Assembly (NCBI GenBank): GCA_015488075.1
Contig: WFOM01000087.1
Span: 1-5,184, forward strand
Source: Helicobacteraceae bacterium
Lineage (GTDB): Bacteria; Campylobacterota; Campylobacteria; Campylobacterales; Sulfurimonadaceae
Length of the DNA: 5,184 nucleotides
Direction: 5' to 3'
Part shown: piece after piece, positions 1 through 5,168 of the stretch
How positions within the stretch are numbered: position 1 is the first letter of the stretch
Layout of the letters: every line of letters begins with the position of its first letter
The notes under the pieces: model-generated
The model's input: the letters and a program-made list of their open reading frames with translations, nothing else
The model's database searches: none
Told to the model about the DNA's origin: nothing
Translations under genes and position numbers: made by a program

Positions 1-476
1 GGCAGATGAAGATAAGCTATAGATAGATTAAAAGGCAAAACATATATCAAAAAACCGTCTGTAAACACTCCTATGGATGATGCGGAACCTATGGTAAGGG
101 CTATAAAAACCGCAAGTAAAAACGACTGTATATCATTTGGCAAATCTGAAGAAAACAGATACAAAACCGCAAATAAACAACTCGTTATAAACACACTTAT
201 AAAATACTGTTTTTTGAATTTTGGTGCATAGTGGCAAAAACTTGTGTCATACTCTACATTTTTAAACTTTTTAAGAAGAAAAAATCTGTGAACAAAAGTA
301 ACCGGAAGCAAAGCCAAAACAGAAACGGTAACATAGTTTAGTTTGCCAAAATTCTTGTATATTGCAAATATAACTATAACAACTGCAATCTGACCCAGTA
401 TGGCAGCTATACTGTTAGAAAAAAGCTTTTTTATAAGGTGACATTCTGTTATATTACATTCTGTTTTTGATTTCAT
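1..476 (-). CDS. N-terminal membrane part of a probable sensor/signalling protein (partial, runs off left edge)
   Basis: An uninterrupted reading frame runs leftwards from the ATG at 476 to the window edge, giving 158 codons with no stop; in-frame stops lie just upstream of the ATG. The translation begins MKSKTECNITECHLIKK. It has about five hydrophobic segments, near residues 21-40, 47-66, 92-109, 117-135 and 140-158, split by a basic and aromatic loop at about 63-91 (HRFF, LKKFKN, KFKKQ). There is no signal peptide and no soluble domain in the visible part. Known context: this kind of short-loop multi-helix N-terminus commonly precedes GGDEF/EAL or histidine-kinase domains in Campylobacterota, so I infer a membrane sensor, but the output domain lies outside the window. 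A transporter or plain integral membrane protein remains possible. There is no Shine-Dalgarno before the ATG, and an extended -10 sits so close that the mRNA may be leaderless. A 10-bp direct repeat in the first codons encodes TEC twice. Confidence 0.7.
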   Translation of the reverse strand, partial: MKSKTECNITECHLIKKLFSNSIAAILGQIAVVIVIFAIYKNFGKLNYVTVSVLALLPVTFVHRFFLLKKFKNVEYDTSFCHYAPKFKKQYFISVFITSCLFAVLYLFSSDLPNDIQSFLLAVFIALTIGSASSIGVFTDGFLIYVLPFNLSIAYLHL

Positions 477-482
477 AGAAAA

Positions 483-491
483 ATTTTATCA
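483..491 (-). promoter_or_regulatory. Extended -10 promoter of the left membrane-protein gene
   Basis: Read on the minus strand, 491 to 483 is TGATAAAAT, a TGn extended -10 followed by a 5/6 match to TATAAT. With the last T at -7, transcription would start at about 476, the A of the ATG. An overlapping alternative, TATGAT at 492-487, would start at about 480. No convincing -35 is seen, which is usual for the main sigma factor of Campylobacterota. Confidence 0.5.
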
Positions 492-506
492 TAATTTCTA
501 TAAATC

Positions 507-515
507 TGATATAAT
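507..515 (+). promoter_or_regulatory. Extended -10 promoter of the kdsD operon
   Basis: The sequence TGATATAAT is a perfect extended -10 (TGn plus TATAAT) in AT-rich surroundings without a clear -35. Placing the final T (515) at -7 puts the transcription start at 522, exactly the A of the kdsD ATG, so a leaderless or nearly leaderless mRNA is predicted. It is the only strong promoter-like site before the six-gene operon. Confidence 0.6.
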
Positions 516-521
516 TAAGAT

Positions 522-1484
522 ATGGATTATAAAAAAATAGCAACAGAAGCGATAAAAACAGAAGCCGAATCTCTTTTATACAGTCTTGATTTTATAGATG
601 AGTGTTTTGAAAAGGCAGTCCAAACGGTTTTAAAAACAAAAGGTAAACTTATAGTTACAGGTGTTGGAAAAAGCGGACTAATAGGTGCCAAAATAGCCGC
701 AACTTTAGCATCAACGGGAACTCCAAGCTTTTTCTTGCATCCTACTGAGGCACTTCATGGTGATCTTGGCATGATAGGAAAAGATGATGCGGTTTTGGCT
801 ATAAGCTACAGCGGTGAGAGTGAAGAGCTAAGCAATATACTTCCTCATATAAAAAGATTTGACATACCGCTTATAGGTATGAGTAAAGATAAATCATCCA
901 CACTTGGCAGATACAGCGATGTTCATATACCTATCATTATTAAACAAGAAGCATGTCCGCTAAATGTTGCACCGACCAGTTCTACAACACTCACTTTGGC
1001 TCTTGGCGATGCACTTGCGATATGTCTGATGAGAGCCAGAGATTTTAAAAAAGACGACTTCGCATCTTTGCATCCCGGCGGAAGTCTTGGCAAAAAACTG
1101 TTTGTTAAGGTAAAAGACTTGGCAAGATACGAAAATCTTCCGATAGTTTCAGAAGATACGAAGATAAAAGATGCCATAGTGGTAATGAGTGAAGGGAGGC
1201 TAGGGACTGTTTTGATAGCAGATGAGAAAAACAGGCTAAAAGCACTTCTTAGTGACGGGGATATAAGAAGAGCATTGTTAAGAGAGGATTTTTCTTTGGA
1301 TGATTTGGCTTTAAAATATGCTACAAAAGAACCTTTTTACATAGACAACGATGATATACTCGCAAGTGATGCACTTGTCATGATAGAAGAGCGAAAGATA
1401 CAGCTTTTGGTCCTTACAGACAAAAACAAGTATATAAAAGGGGTGCTTCATCTTCATACCCTCATAGAAAAAGGGATATCTTGA
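522..1484 (+). CDS. kdsD: Arabinose-5-phosphate isomerase (KdsD/KpsF family)
   Basis: This cytoplasmic enzyme interconverts D-ribulose 5-phosphate and D-arabinose 5-phosphate, the first step of Kdo synthesis for LPS inner core (or capsule). The 320 residues match the usual length. A SIS domain spans about residues 30-180 and two CBS domains about 205-258 and 268-318. Visible motifs are GVGKSGLIGAK (47-57), HPTEALHGDLGMI (73-85), SYSGESEEL (95-103), PTSSTT (151-156) and SLHPGGSLGKK (182-192). Compared with E. coli KdsD as I recall it, Lys50, His79, Glu102, Glu143 and His184 correspond to K59, H88, E111, E152 and H193 at a constant offset of nine, so the active site looks intact. The ATG at 522 fits the family N-terminus; no Shine-Dalgarno precedes it. 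It is the first gene of the operon, and its stop overlaps the next start by 4 bp (TTGA). No kps capsule genes are near, so KdsD is preferred over KpsF. Confidence 0.95.
   Translation: MDYKKIATEAIKTEAESLLYSLDFIDECFEKAVQTVLKTKGKLIVTGVGKSGLIGAKIAATLASTGTPSFFLHPTEALHGDLGMIGKDDAVLAISYSGESEELSNILPHIKRFDIPLIGMSKDKSSTLGRYSDVHIPIIIKQEACPLNVAPTSSTTLTLALGDALAICLMRARDFKKDDFASLHPGGSLGKKLFVKVKDLARYENLPIVSEDTKIKDAIVVMSEGRLGTVLIADEKNRLKALLSDGDIRRALLREDFSLDDLALKYATKEPFYIDNDDILASDALVMIEERKIQLLVLTDKNKYIKGVLHLHTLIEKGIS
1471..1476 (+). promoter_or_regulatory. Ribosome binding site fixing the TTG start of the pseudouridine synthase
   Basis: AAGGGA lies 4 bases before TTG at 1481, inside the last codons of kdsD. 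It supports the TTG as the true start; the encoded N-terminus MRLNKFIA is where the S4 domain normally begins. Confidence 0.6.
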
Positions 1485-2239
1485 GATTAAACAAATTTAT
1501 AGCCCACTACAGCACTTTTTCAAGAAGAGAAGCGGACAAAGCGATACAAAACGGATATGTAAAAGTCAACGACGAAGTTGAAACAAATCCTGCAAGAGAT
1601 GTAGATGAAGAAAGAGACAGAGTTTACATAAGCGGTAAAAAAGTAAGCCCGAAAAACAAATACACAGTTATAGTTTACAACAAACCAAAAGGTGAACTGG
1701 TTACAAAAAAAGATGACAAAGGAAGAAAAACCATATATGACTCTCTTCCGAAAAAATTTGCACATTTCAAACCTGTGGGAAGACTTGATTTTGCAAGTGA
1801 AGGGCTTTTGCTTTTAACCGACAGCTCATATGTGGCTACTGCTTTGATGAATTCAGATTTACAAAGAATTTATAAACTAAAGATAAAAGGTGACATCACT
1901 CCAGAAATTGAAGAAGCGATGTTGGAAGGTTTGGAGATAAAAAACTCCAAAAAAGGAGCTCACAAAAAAACAGAGATAACTTCCATGAGTATAAAACCGT
2001 TTTTGGCTTATCAGATTATAAAAAACTCCAAAAGCTACTCGACTCTCAAAGTTGCCATAAGTGAGGGTCAAAACAGAGAACTAAGACGGTTTTTTGGGTA
2101 TTTTGACAGAGAGGTTATGGATCTTAAAAGACTTGAATTTGCAGAGATAAAGCTAAATGCCCTGCCTGTCGGCAAAACAAGATATCTTACAAAAAAAGAG
2201 TATAATGCTTTACATACTTTTTTAAAGAGCTTAAGATGA
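1481..2239 (+). CDS. rRNA pseudouridine synthase, RsuA/RluB family
   Basis: This enzyme isomerises a uridine in ribosomal RNA to pseudouridine. An S4 RNA-binding domain covers about residues 1-55 (MRLNKFIAHYSTFSRREADK, then GYVKVNDE). The catalytic domain follows from about 60, with YNKPKG (66-71), GRLDFASEGLLLLT (100-113) holding the catalytic Asp103, YKLKIKG (131-137) and the C-terminal EGQNRELRRFF (195-205). The 252 residues fit RluB/RsuA. The target cannot be read from sequence: RluB (23S rRNA, U2605 in E. coli numbering) is the most likely, while RluE, RluF and RsuA are relatives. The start is TTG, within a TTGA overlap with the kdsD stop, preceded by AAGGGA. The end overlaps the following ATG by 4 bp (ATGA). 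The coding sequence holds a 16-bp direct repeat that encodes IKNSK twice. I do not recall a physical link between KdsD and this enzyme; co-transcription probably reflects growth-linked expression. Confidence 0.93.
   Translation: MRLNKFIAHYSTFSRREADKAIQNGYVKVNDEVETNPARDVDEERDRVYISGKKVSPKNKYTVIVYNKPKGELVTKKDDKGRKTIYDSLPKKFAHFKPVGRLDFASEGLLLLTDSSYVATALMNSDLQRIYKLKIKGDITPEIEEAMLEGLEIKNSKKGAHKKTEITSMSIKPFLAYQIIKNSKSYSTLKVAISEGQNRELRRFFGYFDREVMDLKRLEFAEIKLNALPVGKTRYLTKKEYNALHTFLKSLR
1937..2033 (+). repeat. Two 16-bp direct repeats inside the pseudouridine synthase gene
   Basis: ATAAAAAACTCCAAAA occurs at 1937-1952 and again, identical, at 2018-2033. The offset is 81 bp, so both copies are in the same frame and encode IKNSK. 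The first copy also sits in a GGAG/CTCC/GGAG arrangement (1933-1958) that could form either of two small hairpins. Given the A-rich composition this is probably chance. Confidence 0.5.
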
Positions 2240-2463
2240 GCAAGATAGACAAAATAAAAGAAGAGATCGGCTGGCTAAAAGTTGCATTTGGTTTGTTAAC
2301 GGCTATCTTGGTTTCACTTGTGGGTTTTATTGCAACATCTTACAAAACAACTGAATCATACCTAATCGTTTTAGCTTTAATTACTGCTGTAATCATATCA
2401 TTTGCTATAATTATAGTAAATAAAAAAGCTTTTAAAAAGATCGATGAATTGGAGGAGTTATAA
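2236..2463 (+). CDS. Small two-helix membrane protein of unknown function
   Basis: The 75-residue product has a charged amphipathic N-terminus (MSKIDKIKEEIGWLK), hydrophobic segments at about 17-34 and 42-61 joined by a short polar loop (SYKTTES), and a charged tail NKKAFKKIDELEEL. The positive charges at both ends predict a helical hairpin in the inner membrane with both termini in the cytoplasm. There is no signal peptide, enzyme motif or metal site. I recall similar short hypothetical proteins (MSK.D..KEE.GWLKV..G at the start, NKKA..KIDELE at the end) in various proteobacteria, but cannot check this. The ATG overlaps the preceding stop by 4 bp (ATGA), with a modest AAAGAG six bases upstream. 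The gene abuts the next tiny membrane-protein gene without a spacer, which suggests the two are made together. It is unlikely to be a random frame, because the overlaps on both sides and the ordered hydrophobicity and charge pattern fit a real gene. Confidence 0.85.
   Translation: MSKIDKIKEEIGWLKVAFGLLTAILVSLVGFIATSYKTTESYLIVLALITAVIISFAIIIVNKKAFKKIDELEEL
2451..2457 (+). promoter_or_regulatory. Strong ribosome binding site of the 36-codon gene
   Basis: GGAGGAG ends six bases before the ATG at 2464, the best Shine-Dalgarno in the window. It doubles as the Glu-Glu codons at the end of the upstream gene. It is the main evidence that the very short following frame is translated. Confidence 0.75.
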
Positions 2464-2574
2464 ATGGAATGGGCGGTTATATCTTCTTTTGCAATTTTAA
2501 TAGGAACTTTTGCTTATATAATTTATGATATGAATTTGCATTTTTCAAAAAAACAATTAAAGGATAAAACTTGA
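2464..2574 (+). CDS. 36-residue single-helix membrane protein of unknown function
   Basis: The frame begins with ATG directly after the preceding TAA and ends at TGA 2572-2574. The product starts MEWAVISSFAILIGTFAYII and ends YDMNLHFSKKQLKDKT: one hydrophobic helix at about 3-21 followed by a basic tail (Lys29, 30, 33, 35), predicting N-outside, C-inside topology. It has a very strong ribosome binding site (GGAGGAG, six-base spacing), and its stop overlaps the next gene's TTG by 4 bp. Together these explain why the 107 bases between its neighbours hold no spacer. I do not recognise a family with certainty. Its position right behind the two-helix protein suggests a partner in one membrane complex, which is inference. 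It could alternatively act mainly as a leader whose translation couples ribosomes to the downstream yjbQ-like gene. Confidence 0.78.
   Translation: MEWAVISSFAILIGTFAYIIYDMNLHFSKKQLKDKT
2560..2564 (+). promoter_or_regulatory. Ribosome binding site fixing the TTG start of the YjbQ-family gene
   Basis: AAGGA lies six bases before TTG at 2571. It favours the TTG over the internal ATG at 2614, which would remove the conserved first strand of the protein. Confidence 0.6.
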
Positions 2575-2969
2575 AAAAACTGACTTTTCCTACAAGCCAC
2601 AAAACACAACTTATGGATATAAGCAAAGAGGTAAAAGAAGAGGTTATAAGATCCGGTGTAAAAGACGGTGTGTGTGTAGTGTTCACCCCTCATACAACCG
2701 CCAGTGTGTTTATGTTTGAAAACCAGGACCCTTCACTAAGAAGAGATCTTCTAAATGCACTAAACAGAGTTGCACCAAGCGATGTGGAATACCTTCACAA
2801 AGGTCAAAATGCTGCAGCACACTTAAAAAGTTCAAGGATGGGCAACTCCGTATCGATTCCCATAGAAAATGCAAAGCTTTTGCTTGGAAAATGGCAGGGT
2901 ATATTTTTTGGCGAATTTGACGGGCCAAGACAGGAAAGAGTCGTATATATAAAAGTAATAGCCGGGTAA
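2571..2969 (+). CDS. yjbQ: YjbQ/UPF0047 family protein
   Basis: This small cytoplasmic protein of 132 residues is the full size for the family. Hallmarks are TPHTTASVFMFENQDPS (39-55), YLHKGQNAAAHLKSS (74-88), MGNSVSIPIENAKLLLGKWQ (90-109) and IFFGEFDGPRQERVVYIKV (111-129). His41, His76 and His84 are the conserved histidines that probably form a metal or phosphate site. The family (TIGR00149) is annotated as secondary thiamine-phosphate synthase because the E. coli protein can weakly replace ThiE; the physiological role is unsettled, and no thiamine genes are visible here. The TTG start is supported by AAGGA and by the family N-terminus (KKLTFPTSHKTQLMDIS). It begins inside a 4-bp TTGA overlap with the 36-codon gene and ends in a 1-bp TAATG overlap with rarA, so it is translationally coupled on both sides. 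Confidence 0.92.
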   Translation: MKKLTFPTSHKTQLMDISKEVKEEVIRSGVKDGVCVVFTPHTTASVFMFENQDPSLRRDLLNALNRVAPSDVEYLHKGQNAAAHLKSSRMGNSVSIPIENAKLLLGKWQGIFFGEFDGPRQERVVYIKVIAG

Positions 2970-4153
2970 TGGAACTGACAAAAAGTTTCAGACCTAAAAA
3001 TTTTGATGAGTTTGTAGGTCAAAAAGAGCTTTTATCAGATGATGGCATACTAAGAAAGCTTGTAGCCTCAAACAACTTCAAGCACTCTTTGTTTTATGGT
3101 CCTGCAGGTGTAGGCAAAACCTCTCTTGCAAGGGTTATAGCAAATGAACTTGGATATGACTTTTATGAATTTAATGCAACATCACTGAAGATAGACGAAC
3201 TTAGAAAAGTATTTAACTCATACAAAAACTCACTTGTAAAACCGCTTATATTTATAGATGAGATTCACCGCCTTTTAAAAAACCAGCAAGAGGTGCTTTT
3301 GCCCGTTATGGAAGAAAACACGGCACTCATCCTTGGTGCTTCGACACAAAATCCATACTACACCCTTACATCTGCCATACGATCAAGAAGCCTGCTTTTT
3401 GAACTAAAACCGATACCAAAAGATGAGTTAAAAAAATTACTGCAAAAAGTCAAAAATAAATACAACTTTGAGATAGAAAACGATGCACAAGAGTATCTTG
3501 TAAACTCAAGCGGCGGTGATGCAAGAGCTATGCTTATACTCCTTGAGTCTGCTTTGTCGATAGAAAAAAACATAACGCTAAAAACACTAAAACAGCTAAG
3601 AGCAAACCCTTTACAAAGCGGGGCAAACGAAGCAAACACACATTATGATCTGATTTCTGCTTTTATCAAATCTATCCGCGGAAGCGATGCCGATGCCGCA
3701 GTGTATTATCTGTCAGCCATGATAGAAAACGGTGAGAGTGCCGACTTTATCGCAAGAAGGCTGGTAATCCTTGCAAGTGAAGATATAGGCAATGCAAATC
3801 CAAATGCCCTGAATATTGCAACTTCAACTCTTACGGCAGTAAAAGAAATAGGTTTTCCGGAAGCCAGAATCATACTATCACAGTGTGTTATCTACCTTGC
3901 AACATCACCAAAATCAAACTCAAGCTATGAAGCTATAAACAAAGCACAAAAATATATAAAGCAAAACGGATATACAGTTCCCGAAAATATAAAACACAAT
4001 CCAAAAGATTACCTTTATCCTCATGACTTCGGAGGTTATGTAAAACAAAACTATTTAAATGAAGATATAAAGTTTGTAGAGTTTAAAAACAGCGGTTATG
4101 AAAAAAAACTAAAAGAGTGGCAGGAGGAGATAAAAAGAAGAATCAATAGTTGA
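2969..4153 (+). CDS. rarA: Replication-associated recombination protein RarA (MgsA/WRNIP1 family AAA+ ATPase)
   Basis: This clamp-loader-like AAA+ ATPase acts at stalled replication forks and single-stranded DNA ends. Visible features are the N-terminus FRPKNFDEFVGQKELL (7-22), Walker A GPAGVGKT (44-51), Walker B LIFIDEIHR (93-101, Asp97 and Glu98), sensor 1 around Asn128 (GASTQNPYYTL), candidate arginine fingers Arg138 and Arg140 (IRSRS), and sensor 2 GGDAR (182-186). The C-terminal tetramerisation region contains HYDLISAFIKSIRGSD (225-240), SEDIGNANP (270-278) and YLYPHDFGGYV (348-358). At 394 residues it is shorter than the E. coli protein (about 447) but close to what I recall for Campylobacter. 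RuvB and DnaX are excluded by the C-terminal motifs. The ATG shares one base with the yjbQ stop (TAATG) and has no good Shine-Dalgarno, so reinitiation is likely. It is the last gene of the operon and overlaps the end of trpS by 11 bp on the opposite strand. Confidence 0.95.
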   Translation: MELTKSFRPKNFDEFVGQKELLSDDGILRKLVASNNFKHSLFYGPAGVGKTSLARVIANELGYDFYEFNATSLKIDELRKVFNSYKNSLVKPLIFIDEIHRLLKNQQEVLLPVMEENTALILGASTQNPYYTLTSAIRSRSLLFELKPIPKDELKKLLQKVKNKYNFEIENDAQEYLVNSSGGDARAMLILLESALSIEKNITLKTLKQLRANPLQSGANEANTHYDLISAFIKSIRGSDADAAVYYLSAMIENGESADFIARRLVILASEDIGNANPNALNIATSTLTAVKEIGFPEARIILSQCVIYLATSPKSNSSYEAINKAQKYIKQNGYTVPENIKHNPKDYLYPHDFGGYVKQNYLNEDIKFVEFKNSGYEKKLKEWQEEIKRRINS

Positions 4154-4156
4154 TTC
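4131..4156 (-). terminator. Candidate intrinsic terminator of trpS within the convergent gene overlap
   Basis: Bases 4140-4156 form GAATCAA-TAG-TTGATTC, a perfect 7-bp stem with a 3-base loop that contains both stop codons. On the minus strand the stem is followed by TTCTTTTTA (4139-4131), the expected U-rich tail for trpS. On the plus strand it is followed by CCGTAACAC, so it should not terminate the rarA transcript well. The stem is short and AT-rich, so the call is tentative. Confidence 0.4.
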
Positions 4157-5108
4157 CCGTAACACTTCTTATCTTCTCTATCAAAGGCAAAGCGGTTTCT
4201 TTTGCTTTTTTTGCACCTTCGTTTAGTATATCTCTTACCTCATCTGTATGATTTAGATAATATTCTCTTTTTTCTCTGTATGGTTTAAAATAATCCCATA
4301 TAAGTTCATGAAGATAGAGTTTAAAATGTCCGTGCCCCTCACCGCCTCTTTCGTATCTTGCCTGAAGCTCTTTTTGTCCAGCTTCATCCAAAAACAGTTT
4401 TGCTATGTTGTAAACATTGCAGTCTCTCCACTCTTTTGGCTCCTCAAGAGGCACAGCTTCCGTAACTATCTTTTTAATCTTTTTTAACTGTTTTTTCTCT
4501 TCATCAAATATATTTATTGTGTTGTTGTAGCTTTTTGACATCTTTTGTCCGTCTATTCCCGGAACGGTTGCTACATTTTCTTCAACTTTATACTCGGGCA
4601 GTTTAAATATTTCGCCATATTCATTGTTAAATTTTACGGCTATATCCCTTGTTATCTCCACATGCTGTATCTGGTCTTTTCCAACCGGAATAATATCGGG
4701 AGAAAAGAGAAGTATATCTGCCGCCATCAAAACAGGGTATGAAAACAAAGAATGGTTTGGCAAAATCCCTTTTGCCACTTTGTCTTTGTAGCTGTGGGCT
4801 CTTTCCAAAAGTCCCATAGGAGTAAAATTTGAAAGCACCCAGTATAATTCCAGCACCTCTTTCACATCACTTTGAACCCAAAAAACAGATTTTTGCGGAT
4901 CAACACCAAGTGCAAGAAAATCTATAGCCGCTTTAAGTGTCAGCTCTTTTAGTCTTTCTCCGTCACTTACTGTTGTAAGAGCATGATAGTTTGCCAAAAA
5001 TATAAATGTTTCATTCTCTTTTTGGGCATTTATCATCTGTTTGATAGAGCCAAAATAGTTTCCTATATGCAAATCGCCCGAAGGCTGAATACCTGTTAAC
5101 ACTCTCAT
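4143..5108 (-). CDS. trpS: Tryptophanyl-tRNA synthetase
   Basis: This class Ic aminoacyl-tRNA synthetase charges tRNA-Trp in the cytoplasm. The 321 residues are near the usual 325-335. The Rossmann catalytic domain starts at once with MRVLTGIQPSGDLHIGNYFG, whose HIGN (14-17) is the HIGH signature. Other family motifs are LANYHALT (38-45), MAADILLF (128-135, Asp132), VGKDQIQHVEITRDIA (142-157) and KMSKS (189-193). The C-terminal helical anticodon-binding part follows (about 200-321). The ATG at 5108 opens the conserved first strand and has AGGA nine bases upstream. Its own promoter lies at 5136-5141. The gene is monocistronic in view: it runs against the kdsD-rarA operon and shares its last 11 bp with the end of rarA. 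TyrRS is excluded by the IQPSGDLHIGN and KDQIQHVEITRDIA motifs. I see no T-box or trp leader in the short upstream region. Confidence 0.97.
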   Translation of the reverse strand: MRVLTGIQPSGDLHIGNYFGSIKQMINAQKENETFIFLANYHALTTVSDGERLKELTLKAAIDFLALGVDPQKSVFWVQSDVKEVLELYWVLSNFTPMGLLERAHSYKDKVAKGILPNHSLFSYPVLMAADILLFSPDIIPVGKDQIQHVEITRDIAVKFNNEYGEIFKLPEYKVEENVATVPGIDGQKMSKSYNNTINIFDEEKKQLKKIKKIVTEAVPLEEPKEWRDCNVYNIAKLFLDEAGQKELQARYERGGEGHGHFKLYLHELIWDYFKPYREKREYYLNHTDEVRDILNEGAKKAKETALPLIEKIRSVTGINY

Positions 5109-5117
5109 ATGGACAAA

Positions 5118-5121
5118 TCCT
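5118..5121 (-). promoter_or_regulatory. Ribosome binding site of trpS
   Basis: On the minus strand AGGA lies nine bases before the ATG at 5108. It supports that start and contrasts with the leaderless-looking genes at 476 and 522. Confidence 0.5.
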
Positions 5122-5135
5122 AAATTTTTTTCGAA

Positions 5136-5141
5136 ATTATA
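5136..5141 (-). promoter_or_regulatory. -10 box of the trpS promoter
   Basis: A perfect TATAAT on the minus strand predicts a start near 5129 and a leader of about 21 nt containing AGGA. Upstream is an A-tract (T8 on the plus strand, 5153-5160); no well-spaced -35 is seen. Confidence 0.6.
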
Positions 5142-5159
5142 CTACATTTATCTTTTTTT

Positions 5160-5168
5160 TGTTACAAT
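5160..5168 (+). promoter_or_regulatory. Probable rightward promoter for a gene beyond the window
   Basis: TGTTACAAT is an extended -10 (TGn plus TACAAT, 5/6) directly after a run of eight T, an arrangement common in Campylobacterota promoters. A start near 5175 would feed a gene off the right edge, divergent from trpS. The gene itself is not visible. Confidence 0.4.

Larger units (their letters stand above)
482..516. repeat. Imperfect inverted repeat across the divergent promoters
   Basis: The 15-base arms 482-496 and 502-516 are reverse complements at 12 of 15 positions around an axis at 499, with the core TATCA facing TGATA. Both -10 elements lie inside the arms. Part of the symmetry follows from two similar extended -10 boxes set at equal distance from their start codons. 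A regulator-binding operator is possible but unproven. Confidence 0.4.

Noticed and set aside
923..1177. Open 84-codon frame on the minus strand inside kdsD
   Set aside because: It lies antisense to conserved KdsD active-site codons, has no recognisable protein features, and is explained as a shadow of the real gene.
1937..2026. In-frame A-AAA-AAC slippery heptamers in both copies of the 16-bp repeat
   Set aside because: The pattern fits a -1 frameshift site, but the full-length zero-frame product is a normal pseudouridine synthase and no conserved alternative product follows. A-runs are expected at this base composition.
2517..2522. TATAAT inside the 36-codon gene as an internal promoter for yjbQ-rarA
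   Set aside because: There is no TGn extension or matching -35, and the bases are ordinary Tyr-Ile-Ile codons of a membrane helix, so the hexamer alone is not enough.
2477..2686. Open 69-codon minus-strand frame across the 36-codon gene and the start of yjbQ
   Set aside because: It opposes two plus-strand genes with good ribosome binding sites and overlaps; its hydrophobic look is a by-product of A-rich coding sequence read in reverse.
4545..4742. Open 65-codon plus-strand frame within trpS
   Set aside because: It is antisense to the KMSKS-containing region of trpS and has no features of its own.
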